A stretch of DNA of 64,000 bases from Candidatus Gastranaerophilales bacterium (lineage in GTDB: Bacteria > Cyanobacteriota > Vampirovibrionia > Gastranaerophilales > Gastranaerophilaceae). Location of the stretch: NCBI GenBank assembly GCA_944326465.1, contig CALVEB010000003.1, positions 54,691 to 118,690 of the forward strand. Direction: 5' to 3'. The notes below the pieces were generated by a model. That model did no database searches and had not been told where the DNA came from. It saw only the letters and a program-made list of their open reading frames with translations. The translations under genes and the position numbers were made by a program. Below, one piece after another: positions 16,750 through 26,061 of this stretch; the stretch's first letter is position 1, and every line of letters starts with the position of its first letter.

Positions 16750-18148
16750 ATTGCTTTCTTTTGTGCCGCTTTGCCTTGCTGGCCTTGTGCTCATTGCAAT
16801 GTTTTTACAATTTTTACACCTGATCCAGTTTAACAGATCTTATATGCAGGAAGAACAGAGTGAATTGCAAATCTTCACAAAACAAATTATCTGGGCAATA
16901 AAACCTATTCTCGACAGAAAAGATTATGTTACGCTAAACAAATACTGCAACGATTTTAACGATGATGAAATACGGATAACAATTAGAGACGCAAATCAAA
17001 AAGTAGTTGCGGATTCCAAAAGCAAACTTGAATTTGCAGACCATAACATTCCGAAAGATACCGCAGATGACGGGGTTACAGAACAAATCAACAATTACAA
17101 AGAAACCGTAAAAGACAAAATGATAAGCTATGAAACGAGTATTCAAAGTGCAAGCGGCACATACCAGTTACAGCTTACTATCTCGGAAGCTGACGTTATG
17201 AATACTCTTTTAAAAGCGCAATACAATATAATTTTATTTTTTATAGCAGGATTTATTCTGGTTTTAACAATTGCCGTATACATAACTCTTATGGTAAAAA
17301 TCCCTTTCAACGAACTCCAAAACAGTGCAACACGAATTGCCAAAGGAGATTTGTCGGAAAATATTTCAGTTCCGGCGACAGGTATTTTACATGAACTGGC
17401 TGTTGCGATAAGCACTATGGCACAACAGCTTAAAAACCAGATAAATGACTTACAAAAATTAGAAAATTTCAGAAAAGATTTTATCGCGAATGTTTCGCAC
17501 GAGATAAAAACCCCGCTGACTGCAATACTTTCCGCTGTAGAATATCTAGAAAATACATTTCAACATTACAATGAACAAGAAAAAAAATGCCTCAAGATTA
17601 TTTCAGATCAGGGAACCCGCCTGAATGCACTCGTTAACGATATTTTGAGCCTTGCAATACTGGAAAGCAGACTTTCAATGAGCAGCAGGAATTTTGAAAA
17701 ATTCAATTTAACAAATACAATCTCAAATGCAGTAAACGCTTTTGAAAACCTGCATTCTGACAATCTGCCGCGAATAAATTACACGCAGGACAAAGAGATT
17801 ACCTTTTCCGGCGACGAGCATCTTATAGAACAAGCGTTAAATAACCTTATATCAAATGCAATAAAATATTCACAGAGTAAAAGCATTGACATTAAAGCAC
17901 AGCAGGAGAGTAATAACATCAAAATCATAGTGCAAGATTACGGGATTGGCATTCCGAAAGAAGACGTACCGCGGATTTTTGAGCGCTTTTACAGAATAGA
18001 CAAAGCGAGAAGTCGTGCTCTAGGCGGTACAGGACTCGGGCTTGCCATAGTTAAAAATATCATTACATTACATAACGGTACTATTAACCTTGAAACCGCA
18101 CCTAATCATGGCTGTAAATTTGCAATAACGCTGCCGGTTAACGGATAA
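16733..18148 (+). CDS. Membrane sensor histidine kinase, PhoR-like
   Basis: 471 residues. One membrane segment near 12-30, a ~130-residue extracytoplasmic sensor region, a second segment near 165-188, then a HAMP linker (~190-245). The dimerisation/phospho-acceptor helix has FIANVSHEIKTPLTAI. The ATPase domain shows N box NLISNAIKY, G1 DYGIGIP, F box FERFYR and G2 GGTGLGLAIV. AGAGGTACAGG precedes the ATG inside the regulator gene. It should phosphorylate the partner encoded just upstream. The ligand is unknown; the sensor is too divergent to assign as phosphate sensing. Confidence 0.92.
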   Translation: MTRRDKLLSFVPLCLAGLVLIAMFLQFLHLIQFNRSYMQEEQSELQIFTKQIIWAIKPILDRKDYVTLNKYCNDFNDDEIRITIRDANQKVVADSKSKLEFADHNIPKDTADDGVTEQINNYKETVKDKMISYETSIQSASGTYQLQLTISEADVMNTLLKAQYNIILFFIAGFILVLTIAVYITLMVKIPFNELQNSATRIAKGDLSENISVPATGILHELAVAISTMAQQLKNQINDLQKLENFRKDFIANVSHEIKTPLTAILSAVEYLENTFQHYNEQEKKCLKIISDQGTRLNALVNDILSLAILESRLSMSSRNFEKFNLTNTISNAVNAFENLHSDNLPRINYTQDKEITFSGDEHLIEQALNNLISNAIKYSQSKSIDIKAQQESNNIKIIVQDYGIGIPKEDVPRIFERFYRIDKARSRALGGTGLGLAIVKNIITLHNGTINLETAPNHGCKFAITLPVNG

Positions 18149-18761
18149 AGTTAGTCCAGATTTTATCTTCTTTGAGAGGCTCCAGACCGGCTTTTTTACC
18201 TGCTTCGATGCATTTCAAAAGCCACGCCATATTATTACCCAGTATCCTCATAATTTGCAGCCCTTCAAGATCCTGCAAAACCTGTTCAGGCTTGTTACCG
18301 TGAACCATATTCCAGTAATTTGAAGAAACCACAGGCATGTTGTTTATTGTAAAATGTTTGGTTATTGCATCAAGAGAAGCAGTTGTACCGGCGCGTCTTG
18401 CAGAAACAACCGCCGCAGCCGGTTTATAAGCAAACGCAGCGCCGCCAGCGTAGAACAATCTGTTCATCAACGTGAGTAATCTTCCGCTCGGGTGTGCGTA
18501 GTACACAGGGGATCCAAAAATAAACCCGTCTGCCTCTTTTGCTTTATCTATAATTTCATTTACAATATCGTCTTTAAAAACGCAGTGACCGTCAGACTTT
18601 TTGCAAGCCCCGCAGCCTATACAGTCGCGTATTGGCTGTTTCCCGACCTGAATTATTTCAGTATTAATGCCGTTTTTGTTAAGCGATTCTGCGACAACAG
18701 AAAGAGCCGTAAAAGTACATCCGTTTTCATTGCCGCTGCCGTTGAATAATAAAACTTTCAT
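18138..18761 (-). CDS. NADPH-dependent FMN reductase / flavodoxin-fold protein with CxxCxxC-type motif
   Basis: 207 residues from ATG 18761, preferred over a GTG two codons upstream because AAGGAGG spacing fits better. Flavodoxin-like fold: LLFNGSGNENGCTFTAL binds FMN phosphate and GFIFGSPVYYAHPSG contacts the ring. CIGCGACKKSDGHCVFKDD is the cysteine cluster seen in iron-sulfur flavoproteins. Probably an electron-transfer or quinone/nitro reductase. A TATAAT at 18785-18790 (minus) drives it alone. Its 3' end overlaps the convergent kinase gene by 11 nt. Confidence 0.85.
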   Translation of the reverse strand: MKVLLFNGSGNENGCTFTALSVVAESLNKNGINTEIIQVGKQPIRDCIGCGACKKSDGHCVFKDDIVNEIIDKAKEADGFIFGSPVYYAHPSGRLLTLMNRLFYAGGAAFAYKPAAAVVSARRAGTTASLDAITKHFTINNMPVVSSNYWNMVHGNKPEQVLQDLEGLQIMRILGNNMAWLLKCIEAGKKAGLEPLKEDKIWTNFIR

Positions 18762-18799
18762 AACCACTTATCCTCCTTGACTAAATTATAACACGAAAT

Positions 18800-19465
18800 C
18801 ATACAAAGGCGGACGTAGTCCGGCAGGCTAGCCTGGCAGACGAAGTCAGGTGGACGAAGTCCGCTCTTACACACCGGACACCCGCAAAAGGCACACGAAG
18901 TCTGCTCCTACACACTAGCCCACGCAAAAGTTACGGGCATCCAGTATGTAAAAGTGGACTGTGTCCACCCTCTCCAAGGGGGAGGTCGAAATTCTGTGAG
19001 CATAGCGAACTAGAATTTCGGGAGGGGGTCAATTGTGCACGTCCAACCAATCGCGTTACCCCCCCTCACCCTATGGACTCTGCCGAACAAAAACATTCCG
19101 GTGGATTGTTTTTGTGAGAGGTAGGGGTAGGGGTGAGGGGTCATAAGGGGACTTGCAGCATCCCAGCAACACCGCTACAAAGTCCTCTCCGAGGGGGAGG
19201 AAAAGAATTTGTTGCCGAACATAGTGAGGCTAGAAATTCCAGGAGGGGGTCAATTGTGCGCATATAACCAACGTCTTTACGTCATCCCGCAACGGTAAAG
19301 AGTGCGTAAAGCGGGCATTGTTACCTTGCGGGCAGACGAAGTCTGCTCTTATGCACTGGACACCCGCAAAAGTTAACGGGCATCCAGTATGTAAAAGTGG
19401 GCTGTGTCCACCCGCAAGGCGCCGACACCCTCAGGACGTAGCAAAACCGCTGCGGTATGACGGAT
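18800..19465. repeat. Field of dispersed intergenic repeats
   Basis: About 660 bp without a credible gene. It contains two copies of a ~36-bp element (GGGCATCCAGTATGTAAAAG and following) at 18935-18970 and 19378-19413. A hairpin-forming ~45-bp element is at 19077-19121, and pieces such as GACGAAGTCTGCTCTTA recur. The same elements recur at 21123-21156, 48068-48104, 63394-63438 and 63926-63962. GC content is visibly above the surroundings. They may be miniature mobile or recombination-derived sequences. Confidence 0.65.
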
Positions 19466-19499
19466 AAAAAAGAGGCAACGCAAGATTTATGCATTGCCT
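19466..19499 (-). terminator. Distal terminator of the pseudopilin gene
   Basis: On the minus strand an AGGCAATGC / GCGTTGCCT stem with a short loop is followed by CTTTTTT. The same hairpin in the other orientation closes the remnant at 47692-47826 (47843-47876). Confidence 0.7.
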
Positions 19500-19549
19500 G
19501 TTTTTAGGGGAATAAGGGATTAAGGAAATAAGGGAATAAGTTCTTTACA

Positions 19550-19585
19550 AAAAATAAGGCAACGTGGGGAATCTCACATTGCCCT
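19550..19585 (-). terminator. Proximal terminator of the pseudopilin gene
   Basis: On the minus strand GGCAATGTG pairs with CACGTTGCC (one G-U pair), followed by TTATTTTTT. Between this and the distal terminator runs a purine-rich 8-bp repeat array (GGGAATAA and variants, 19506-19540). Confidence 0.7.
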
Positions 19586-19656
19586 ATTTTGAAATCCTCT
19601 TAATCACTTAGTCACTCAATCACTTAATCACTTCGAACTAAGAGGCCAAAAGCCTC

Positions 19657-20913
19657 TTAGTTCGACACACATATAGCGCGGCCGCCGCTGTAGTGCTTGC
19701 TGTCCCAGCCTGTCATTGCCGTCGTGCTGGAAGTGAAGAAGTACCGGCTGTACGCGTTATCCGCATAGTTCTCCTCACTGGACCAGTAGTAGTAGCCAAG
19801 AGTAAGGGGAGGATTTTGGCTGTATTCGTCCTTTACTTTAAGGCCTGTTTTGTGTTCGTTTGCTCCTATTGTTACTTCATTGCCGCTGCTATCAACGTAA
19901 AGATTGCTCGCTAATTGTGCCAATTGGGCTCTCGTTGGAAGTTCCATGCCTTTATCTTGACAACTTAATTTTGCTCCTGCCCAATAGTTTGTATCGCAGT
20001 AGCTTCCATGTTGTTCTTCCATATCTTCATATTCGCTGCCTTCGCATGTGTTAATTGCTCTGGTTGCTGCAAACTCTGTACTCCAGCACATGTCACCTAT
20101 CGGGTTGTCGCAAGTAGAAAAGGCTACGCCGGAAGATAATTCAATATCTTTACCAACTCTATTTGGACCCTTTTTACCGTTTACATCTACCATATATGCC
20201 ATGCAGGATACCTGACTTCCTGTATCCTCTATTGGATCAGCATAAGGGCATTCCGGTTGGTATGCCATAATTACTGTTGTTCCGTCTGCTACTACAAAGC
20301 TCATGGTATTTGTATTAGTTTGCCATTCATTAAGTCCCATGCTGCTTGCGGAAGTGAGAGTTTCTGTTTCTATGTCAAGAGGCGCATCGTCTTTACCTGT
20401 TGTAACGATTTTAGGTGAATAGCATTTGTTAATATCGCTGTTATCACACGTTTTAATTACTTTCATATAGTTTTTGAAAGTGTTCATGAAATCCTCTGTA
20501 GAATCGTGACCAGTCATTACTCCATCGACGTTCATGCGGCGGACGGTTTCAGTTAACTTCTTTTCCCACAGGTCTTTTGCAGTTTTCCATGCTGTCTCAT
20601 TGTGGTTCTGGATGAGACCCGGAAGTGTTAACGCGGCAACGATGCCGATAACCGCCAACGTAATGAGGACCTCGGCTAACGTAAACGCGGCCGCTTTTGA
20701 AGTGATTAAGTGACTAAGTGATTGAGTGATTAAGTGGTTACTGGAATTAGTGCCTGTGCCTTCGTGACGATTAACGTCTTTTTCAATTGGCTGGATTGCT
20801 TCGCATTCGCTCGCAATGACGTATTGGCACCGTTGCGCTTTTGCGAGCACCAGAGTGGTGGTGCAGGCTAGCCTGCCCTTTCTTTTAAGTTTTTGATTCT
20901 TCATTTTGGTCAT
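19657..20913 (-). CDS. Type IV pseudopilin-like protein with repeat-extended leader and DUF1566-like C-terminus
   Basis: 418 residues. Residues ~76-100 are a prepilin signal (AAA|FTLAEVLITLAVIGIVAAL) processed by a PilD-type peptidase. The leader before it is about 75 residues, far longer than the usual 6-25. It is partly built of repeat DNA: a VIASECEAIQP stretch and an octanucleotide array coding NHLITQSLSHLIT. The central region has the YMVDVNGKKGPNRVGKD motif common to this family. The end (~300-418, GMELPTRAQLAQLA, YYWSSEE, GGRAICVSN) resembles a DUF1566/Lcl C-terminal domain. ATG chosen with GAAGAGG 5 nt before. Surface or secretion role; translation may depend on repeat number. Confidence 0.8.
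   Translation of the reverse strand: MTKMKNQKLKRKGRLACTTTLVLAKAQRCQYVIASECEAIQPIEKDVNRHEGTGTNSSNHLITQSLSHLITSKAAAFTLAEVLITLAVIGIVAALTLPGLIQNHNETAWKTAKDLWEKKLTETVRRMNVDGVMTGHDSTEDFMNTFKNYMKVIKTCDNSDINKCYSPKIVTTGKDDAPLDIETETLTSASSMGLNEWQTNTNTMSFVVADGTTVIMAYQPECPYADPIEDTGSQVSCMAYMVDVNGKKGPNRVGKDIELSSGVAFSTCDNPIGDMCWSTEFAATRAINTCEGSEYEDMEEQHGSYCDTNYWAGAKLSCQDKGMELPTRAQLAQLASNLYVDSSGNEVTIGANEHKTGLKVKDEYSQNPPLTLGYYYWSSEENYADNAYSRYFFTSSTTAMTGWDSKHYSGGRAICVSN
20697..20737 (-). repeat. Octanucleotide repeat array inside the pilin leader
   Basis: About four and a half degenerate copies of CTTAATCA (variants CTCAATCA and CTTAGTCA) in coding orientation, just before the prepilin motif. A closely similar array in the opposite orientation lies just beyond the stop codon at about 19599-19635. 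Eight is not a multiple of three, so gain or loss of a unit would change the frame of the pilin. Confidence 0.7.
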
Positions 20914-21399
20914 TGTAACCTCTTCTTTCTGCCGGCTTTGCCGGCCTTATCTATTACATTTTTGTGTGATTACTTGATTAAGTCACTGTGACTTTTTACG
21001 TCACCCGTCAAGTCGTCATCCCGCAGCAGTTTTCATTTGAGATCCCGCAAGGTAACAATGCCCGCTTGACGCATTCTTTCCCGTTGCGGGATGACGTAGA
21101 AAGGCATGTTGGATTTTCGCGGCAGTCCAGTGTGTAAAAGTGGACTGTGTCCACCCACCCCGCAATTTTTTCATTCTCTCTAACTCTTTGTTTGATATTT
21201 TGCTATTGTCCGAAATGCCCGTAAATAAAGGGCTTAGAGCGTACCCCCCCCCCGTAATGCAGTAATATCAAGGGTTTCCGCCATTTTAGCGCTTTCTCGC
21301 ATCCACTCTTCTCCTTTTAGTTTTCTCTTATTCTTCTATTATACTATATTTTTCTAATATGACAAGTGAAGTTATTTTTCACCAACATATCAACCCGTA
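20914..21399. other. Intergenic region with dispersed repeats and a C homopolymer
   Basis: Between the pilin and helicase genes, both on the minus strand. It holds a GCCGGC-rich hairpin just upstream of the pilin (CTGCCGGCTTTGCCGGCCT, ~20931-20949), a copy of the dispersed 36-bp element (21123-21156) and a run of ten C (about 21243-21252). I see no gene here. Confidence 0.6.
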
Positions 21400-24300
21400 C
21401 TAATCAACAGAGAAAATTTCTTTAATATCATCCATGGTCAATGATTTTACGATATTTCTATCTACGGAAATTACGCTATCAACAAGGTTTCTTTTAATAG
21501 TTTTAAGTTTTTGAATTTTTTCTTCAACAGTATTCTTGGTGATAAGTCTGTAAACAAAAACTTTTTTGGTCTGCCCGATACGGTAAGCTCTGTCTGTTGC
21601 CTGATCTTCAACAGCCGGATTCCACCACGGGTCATAGTGGATAACATAATCGGCTCCGGTCAGGTTCAAGCCGGTACCGCCGGCTTTTAAGCTTATCAAA
21701 AATATCGGAATTGTAGGATCGTTGTTAAAGTTTTCAACTGCTGCCTGACGGTCTTTGGTTTTTCCGGTCAGATATTCGTATTTTATACCTTCACGTTCAA
21801 GCCAGCCTTTTACGATGTCCAACATATTAACAAACTGGCTAAACAACAATATCCTGTGGCCTTCTGATATAATTTCTTCAAGCATTGATTTAAGTTTTTC
21901 AAACTTCCCTGATGAAGATATATGTTTAACATTTTCTTTATCATAAAGCCGCGGGTGACAACAGATCTGACGGAGTCTGAGTAGGGCTGAGAAAATAGAA
22001 AGTCTGCTTTTTTCAAGTCCGTTTTGCTCAATACTCTTGAACAATTCTTCTTTTGTACTGTCAAGCACTTGAAGATAAAAGTCTTTTTGTTCATCAGTAA
22101 GTTCACAGTATGCAATATTTTCCATTTTATCCGGCAAATCTTTTGCAACATCACGTTTCATACGACGCAAAATAAACGGATAAATTTGAAGTTTAAGCCG
22201 TTTTTCAACTGTCTTATCAGCGCGTTCCATAATCGGGTTAACATAACGCTGATTAAATTCAGACATATTAAATAAAAATCCCGGCATAAGAAAATCAAAT
22301 ACAGACCACAACTCCTCAAGCTTATTTTCAATCGGCGTACCGGATAATGCGAGTTTATGCGCTGCATTGAGTTTTTTTACCGCCTGCGCGGTCTGAGAAA
22401 GCGCATTCTTGATGTTTTGCGATTCATCAAGTATAATATATCTGAAATTATAATCTTTTAACTTTTCAATGTCCCGTCTTACCAGCGCGTAACTTGTGAT
22501 TATCACGTCATGTTCCGGTATTTTTTTGAACATATTTTTCCTGTCTACTCCGGTGAGTTTCAGACAGCTTAATGTCGGAGCAAATTTTTGTATTTCAGAT
22601 TCCCAGTTAAACACGACAGTCGTCGGGCATATAACAAGAGTAGGCTCAGCCCCGTCTTCCTCTTTTGCCTTTTGCAAAACAGTCAGTGCCTGCAGTGTTT
22701 TACCAAGCCCCATGTCATCAGCAAGGATACCGTTCAATCCGTACTTATACATAAACCATAACCAGCCGAAACCTTTCACCTGATATTCACGAAAATCAGC
22801 ATTTATATCTTTTGGAAGCTTTAAATCATCACTTGTTGAGAAATTGGAAATTTGCGACCAGAATTTTTCAAAGTTTTCGCTCAAATCTAACTTCACGTTA
22901 AGATTTTTCATTTCTGAGATAAGGCCGGCACGATAGGTTTTTACAATAAATTTGTTATCAGGATTTCTATATACATCAAAAGAATTCAAAGTTCTAAGCA
23001 GACTGTATATATCCTGCGCCGGATATTCAACAAAGCCGAGACTTCTTATTCTGCTGTATTTTTCACCGCCCTGAATAGTTTCATATATTTCATCAAAGCT
23101 AATAATTTCTTCTCCGACACGTCCGTATAGAAATACCTCAAAACTATCGTGTGTTTCTTCGCTAAAATCAATTTTTGCGCAAAGTTCAAACGGGTCATCC
23201 ATAAGTTTGAAAAACGACATATCGTCTTTTTCTACAAACTTCCAGCTTTCTCCGGCTTGTTTTATATAATAGTTATAAAAATCTATTGCATTTTCCTTTT
23301 CCAGCGCAAGATTGTTTGTCTGCATCGGTACAAAGCGGCATGCCAGCAGCATATTATAGGCTTCCTGCTCATGTTTGAGATTACGTTTAATCCAGTAGAC
23401 AAAATCATCGCCCTGCTTTTTAATCGTTATATAAGGCGTTTTGTCGGTTAATTTTGAATACGGTACTCTGACGCCATCATATTCAAATTCAAGAGAAGCT
23501 TTTAAGGACTGATCATAGTCTATGCCCATAGTTACGATCTTCACCGGCGGTCTTTCTTCAAGCATAAGTTTACTGATATTTTCTGCGATCTCAACATCCA
23601 TTATTGCCTGAAGTTTTGGCAATTCTTCATAAATAAACTGACCGCCGTCTGAATCTTTCAAATCCGTAAAAGATGATTTTATCAAATTTTGAGGCAAAGA
23701 TTGCATTGCTACATTTGCCGGGAAAATAAGATTTTTATATCTGCCCCATTTAAGATGTCTAGAAAAATACCGTACTTCCTCAAACGGATAAACATCATCC
23801 TTATCAGGCCGTTTCCACTCCAGAGATAATAAAATATTGCCGGTCTGCGACGTATTTACATATAAAACCAGTTTCCACTCCTGATTTGTAAATTTCAACC
23901 GCTCCTTAGTCTTTTCATCCAACACTTCGTCAGCCATACCTAAGAGTGTAAACATGTGACCGAATTTAGTGATTGGAATATCATACCAGCCTGCTTTTTT
24001 ATCCTGACGTGACACTTTTAACAATTGCTGAAATATTGCGACTTCAACTTTTTGCGAATTATTCAATTTAAAAGTCGGATCTTGCTTTTGCGCCTCGATT
24101 AATGCCATTAAAATCGGTTCAATCTGACGCACGACTTTGCCTGTTTCTCTTGAGCGTACGAGTATTGAAAAATAATTAGCTTTACGCTTTGCATTAAAAT
24201 GAAAAAGATAACTTCCGTCAGGTTCTTCCGTAAGAGCCGTATTTTCATCGGGAAAATCAGTTTCTATTCCGTATTTTGTTTCCAGCCAATCCTCATAAGC

Positions 24301-24576
24301 ATGTTCATCAATTGCTTTTAAACCAACAGCAACTGCATGTTTGCACCATTCTTCTTTTAGCGGACAATTACAACGCGCTTCTACTTTATTTTTCTTGAAA
24401 ATCAAATCAGTATTATAGTAATCCTGAAAATTTCCTTTGACTTTTCCCATATAGAAGTTTTTTTCAGGATAAGTATCAAACACCATATCCTTGGTATGGT
24501 ATTCATATCCGCGGCGCCAACTGCCGGCACCTGCTCTGTCTTTTATATACTTGTAATTAAATTCTGGAACGCTCAT
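21400..24576 (-). CDS. SNF2-family helicase-like ATPase with SWIM zinc finger
   Basis: 1058 residues. The N-terminus has a SWIM motif (CNCPLKEEWCKHAVAVGL, CxC...CxH, residues ~70-88), a zinc-binding module. A long helicase-associated middle region of unknown fold follows. The two RecA-like lobes begin near 590: Walker A ADDMGLGKTLQAL, Walker B YIILDESQNIKN (DESQ in place of the usual DEAH), SGTPIENKLEELW, and motif VI TDRAYRIGQTKKVFVYR. These are double-stranded DNA translocases that remodel protein-DNA complexes. Such SWIM-SNF2 proteins are common in bacteria, usually of unknown duty. Nothing nearby suggests a defence partner. Confidence 0.9.
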   Translation of the reverse strand: MSVPEFNYKYIKDRAGAGSWRRGYEYHTKDMVFDTYPEKNFYMGKVKGNFQDYYNTDLIFKKNKVEARCNCPLKEEWCKHAVAVGLKAIDEHAYEDWLETKYGIETDFPDENTALTEEPDGSYLFHFNAKRKANYFSILVRSRETGKVVRQIEPILMALIEAQKQDPTFKLNNSQKVEVAIFQQLLKVSRQDKKAGWYDIPITKFGHMFTLLGMADEVLDEKTKERLKFTNQEWKLVLYVNTSQTGNILLSLEWKRPDKDDVYPFEEVRYFSRHLKWGRYKNLIFPANVAMQSLPQNLIKSSFTDLKDSDGGQFIYEELPKLQAIMDVEIAENISKLMLEERPPVKIVTMGIDYDQSLKASLEFEYDGVRVPYSKLTDKTPYITIKKQGDDFVYWIKRNLKHEQEAYNMLLACRFVPMQTNNLALEKENAIDFYNYYIKQAGESWKFVEKDDMSFFKLMDDPFELCAKIDFSEETHDSFEVFLYGRVGEEIISFDEIYETIQGGEKYSRIRSLGFVEYPAQDIYSLLRTLNSFDVYRNPDNKFIVKTYRAGLISEMKNLNVKLDLSENFEKFWSQISNFSTSDDLKLPKDINADFREYQVKGFGWLWFMYKYGLNGILADDMGLGKTLQALTVLQKAKEEDGAEPTLVICPTTVVFNWESEIQKFAPTLSCLKLTGVDRKNMFKKIPEHDVIITSYALVRRDIEKLKDYNFRYIILDESQNIKNALSQTAQAVKKLNAAHKLALSGTPIENKLEELWSVFDFLMPGFLFNMSEFNQRYVNPIMERADKTVEKRLKLQIYPFILRRMKRDVAKDLPDKMENIAYCELTDEQKDFYLQVLDSTKEELFKSIEQNGLEKSRLSIFSALLRLRQICCHPRLYDKENVKHISSSGKFEKLKSMLEEIISEGHRILLFSQFVNMLDIVKGWLEREGIKYEYLTGKTKDRQAAVENFNNDPTIPIFLISLKAGGTGLNLTGADYVIHYDPWWNPAVEDQATDRAYRIGQTKKVFVYRLITKNTVEEKIQKLKTIKRNLVDSVISVDRNIVKSLTMDDIKEIFSVD

Positions 24577-24703
24577 CCGCTAGAGTTTAATCTTTCTTTT
24601 ACCTAAGGGTTTAATTCCGAATATAGATTGTCTTAAATCTATAAGCCCACAACAATATTAATATACGATAAACAAGTTTAAAAAGCAAGTTTATAACAAA
24701 ACA

Positions 24704-25168
24704 TTAAGAACATAAAAGGTGAAAATGCACCCAGTACGCAACACCAATTCCGTAGAAAGCGCCTGCTATAACTTCAAGCGGTGTATGGCCCAATAATTCT
24801 TTTAGTTTACCGCCTATAGCCTGAACATCGTGTTTATAGAAATCATCCATCATTCTGTTAAGACAGGCTGCTGTTTTACCCGCAGCGCGTCGCAAACCTG
24901 CTGCATCGTACATTGTTATCAGTGAAAATCCTATTGCAACGGCAAATATAACACTGTCAAAGCCGGCAATTATACCGGTTGCAGTAGATAATCCCATTAC
25001 ACCTGCTGAATGAGAACTTGGCATTCCGCCGGTTGTCGAAAATATTTTAAAATTTATTTTCTTTGTTTTTATTGTAAATATGATAAATTTTAATATTTGG
25101 GCGGTAAACGCTGAAAGCAAACCTGTTGCTATAACTTCATATCCTGTATCTGTAATTCTGCTAATCAT
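24704..25168 (-). CDS. Divergent PAP2-family (DUF212) membrane protein
   Basis: 154 residues with about four membrane helices. The acid-phosphatase-like motif is GGMPSSHSAGVMGLSTA (residues ~47-63). DAAGLRRAAGK and LLGHTPLEVIAGAFYGIGVAY follow, all standard for the YuiD/DUF212 group. It overlaps the start of the prenyl synthase gene by 4 nt, pointing to coupling. The context suggests dephosphorylation of a prenyl diphosphate or a related lipid phosphate, though activity in this family is largely unproven. Confidence 0.82.
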   Translation of the reverse strand: MISRITDTGYEVIATGLLSAFTAQILKFIIFTIKTKKINFKIFSTTGGMPSSHSAGVMGLSTATGIIAGFDSVIFAVAIGFSLITMYDAAGLRRAAGKTAACLNRMMDDFYKHDVQAIGGKLKELLGHTPLEVIAGAFYGIGVAYWVHFHLLCS

Positions 25169-26061
25169 ATTTTAACCCGTTTTTTAATTCCTTCTATTAT
25201 GTCAGTGAAAATTTGGGATTTTAACTCATGCGCATTCATTATATCATAGCATTCATCAAACAGGCAAGTCAATTTACATTTAGAGTTTTCAATACCAAAA
25301 AGGCTTACATAGGTAAGTTTTCCAGCATTTTTATCCTTACCCGGAGTCTTACCCAGTGCCTCAAAAGTTGAAATCTCATCAAGAACATCGTCAGCAATCT
25401 GGAATGCTAATCCTAATTTTTCTGCAAACTCTGTCAATACTTCTATTTGTTCATCTGATGCGCCTGCAATAATCGCGCCTGTTCTTATTGAAAGTTTAAA
25501 CAGGTCAGACGTTTTATGCAGATGAATATATTTTAAAACATCTTTCGTTTCACCAGAGATTTTCCCGTTTTCGCTCTCTATATCAATTACCTGACCTGCT
25601 ATAACACCGTAGGCACCGGCATATTGATGATATTCATTCAATACTTTCAACTTATATTCCGCGGTTAAATCCTTAGATTTTGTCAAGATAATCTGAGGGG
25701 CAAAAGTTAAAAGAGCATCGCCTGCAAGAACCGCAACAGCTTCGCCAAAAACCTTATGATTACTTTTCTGACCGCGCCGGTAGTCGTCATTATCCATACA
25801 CGGCAAATCGTCATGAATAAGAGTTTGTGCATGCAGCATTTCTATGGCGCATGCTGTCGGAATTGCTTTCTCAAAATCTCCACCCAGCATACGACAGGTT
25901 TCAAGACACATTACAGGTCTAAGTCTTTTACCGGGTAAAAGAACTGTATAGCGCATTGATTTAAATAAATCCTCCGGAGTTTGAACAATCATATATTCGT
26001 CAAGTTTTTGATCGACTATTTCAATTAAATCTTTCATTGTTAATTCATTTTCACTCATCAT
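25165..26061 (-). CDS. ispA: Short-chain polyprenyl diphosphate synthase (farnesyl/geranylgeranyl type)
   Basis: 298 residues. The first aspartate-rich motif reads HDDLPCMDNDDYRRG (DDxxxxD form as in farnesyl diphosphate synthases) and the second AFQIADDVLDEIS. It condenses isopentenyl diphosphate with allylic diphosphates in the cytoplasm, feeding undecaprenyl carrier and quinone synthesis. The gene overlaps both neighbours (rsgA by 11 nt, PAP2-like by 4 nt), so the three form one minus-strand operon. Confidence 0.88.
   Translation of the reverse strand: MMSENELTMKDLIEIVDQKLDEYMIVQTPEDLFKSMRYTVLLPGKRLRPVMCLETCRMLGGDFEKAIPTACAIEMLHAQTLIHDDLPCMDNDDYRRGQKSNHKVFGEAVAVLAGDALLTFAPQIILTKSKDLTAEYKLKVLNEYHQYAGAYGVIAGQVIDIESENGKISGETKDVLKYIHLHKTSDLFKLSIRTGAIIAGASDEQIEVLTEFAEKLGLAFQIADDVLDEISTFEALGKTPGKDKNAGKLTYVSLFGIENSKCKLTCLFDECYDIMNAHELKSQIFTDIIEGIKKRVKI

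Noticed and set aside
21243..21252. Ten-C homopolymer as a phase-variation switch
   Set aside because: It is intergenic with no start codon or promoter positioned to be affected; it could also be a sequencing-length artefact.
21400..24576. SNF2 helicase as part of a defence island
   Set aside because: Neighbours are housekeeping genes; SWIM-SNF2 proteins of this kind are common outside defence loci.
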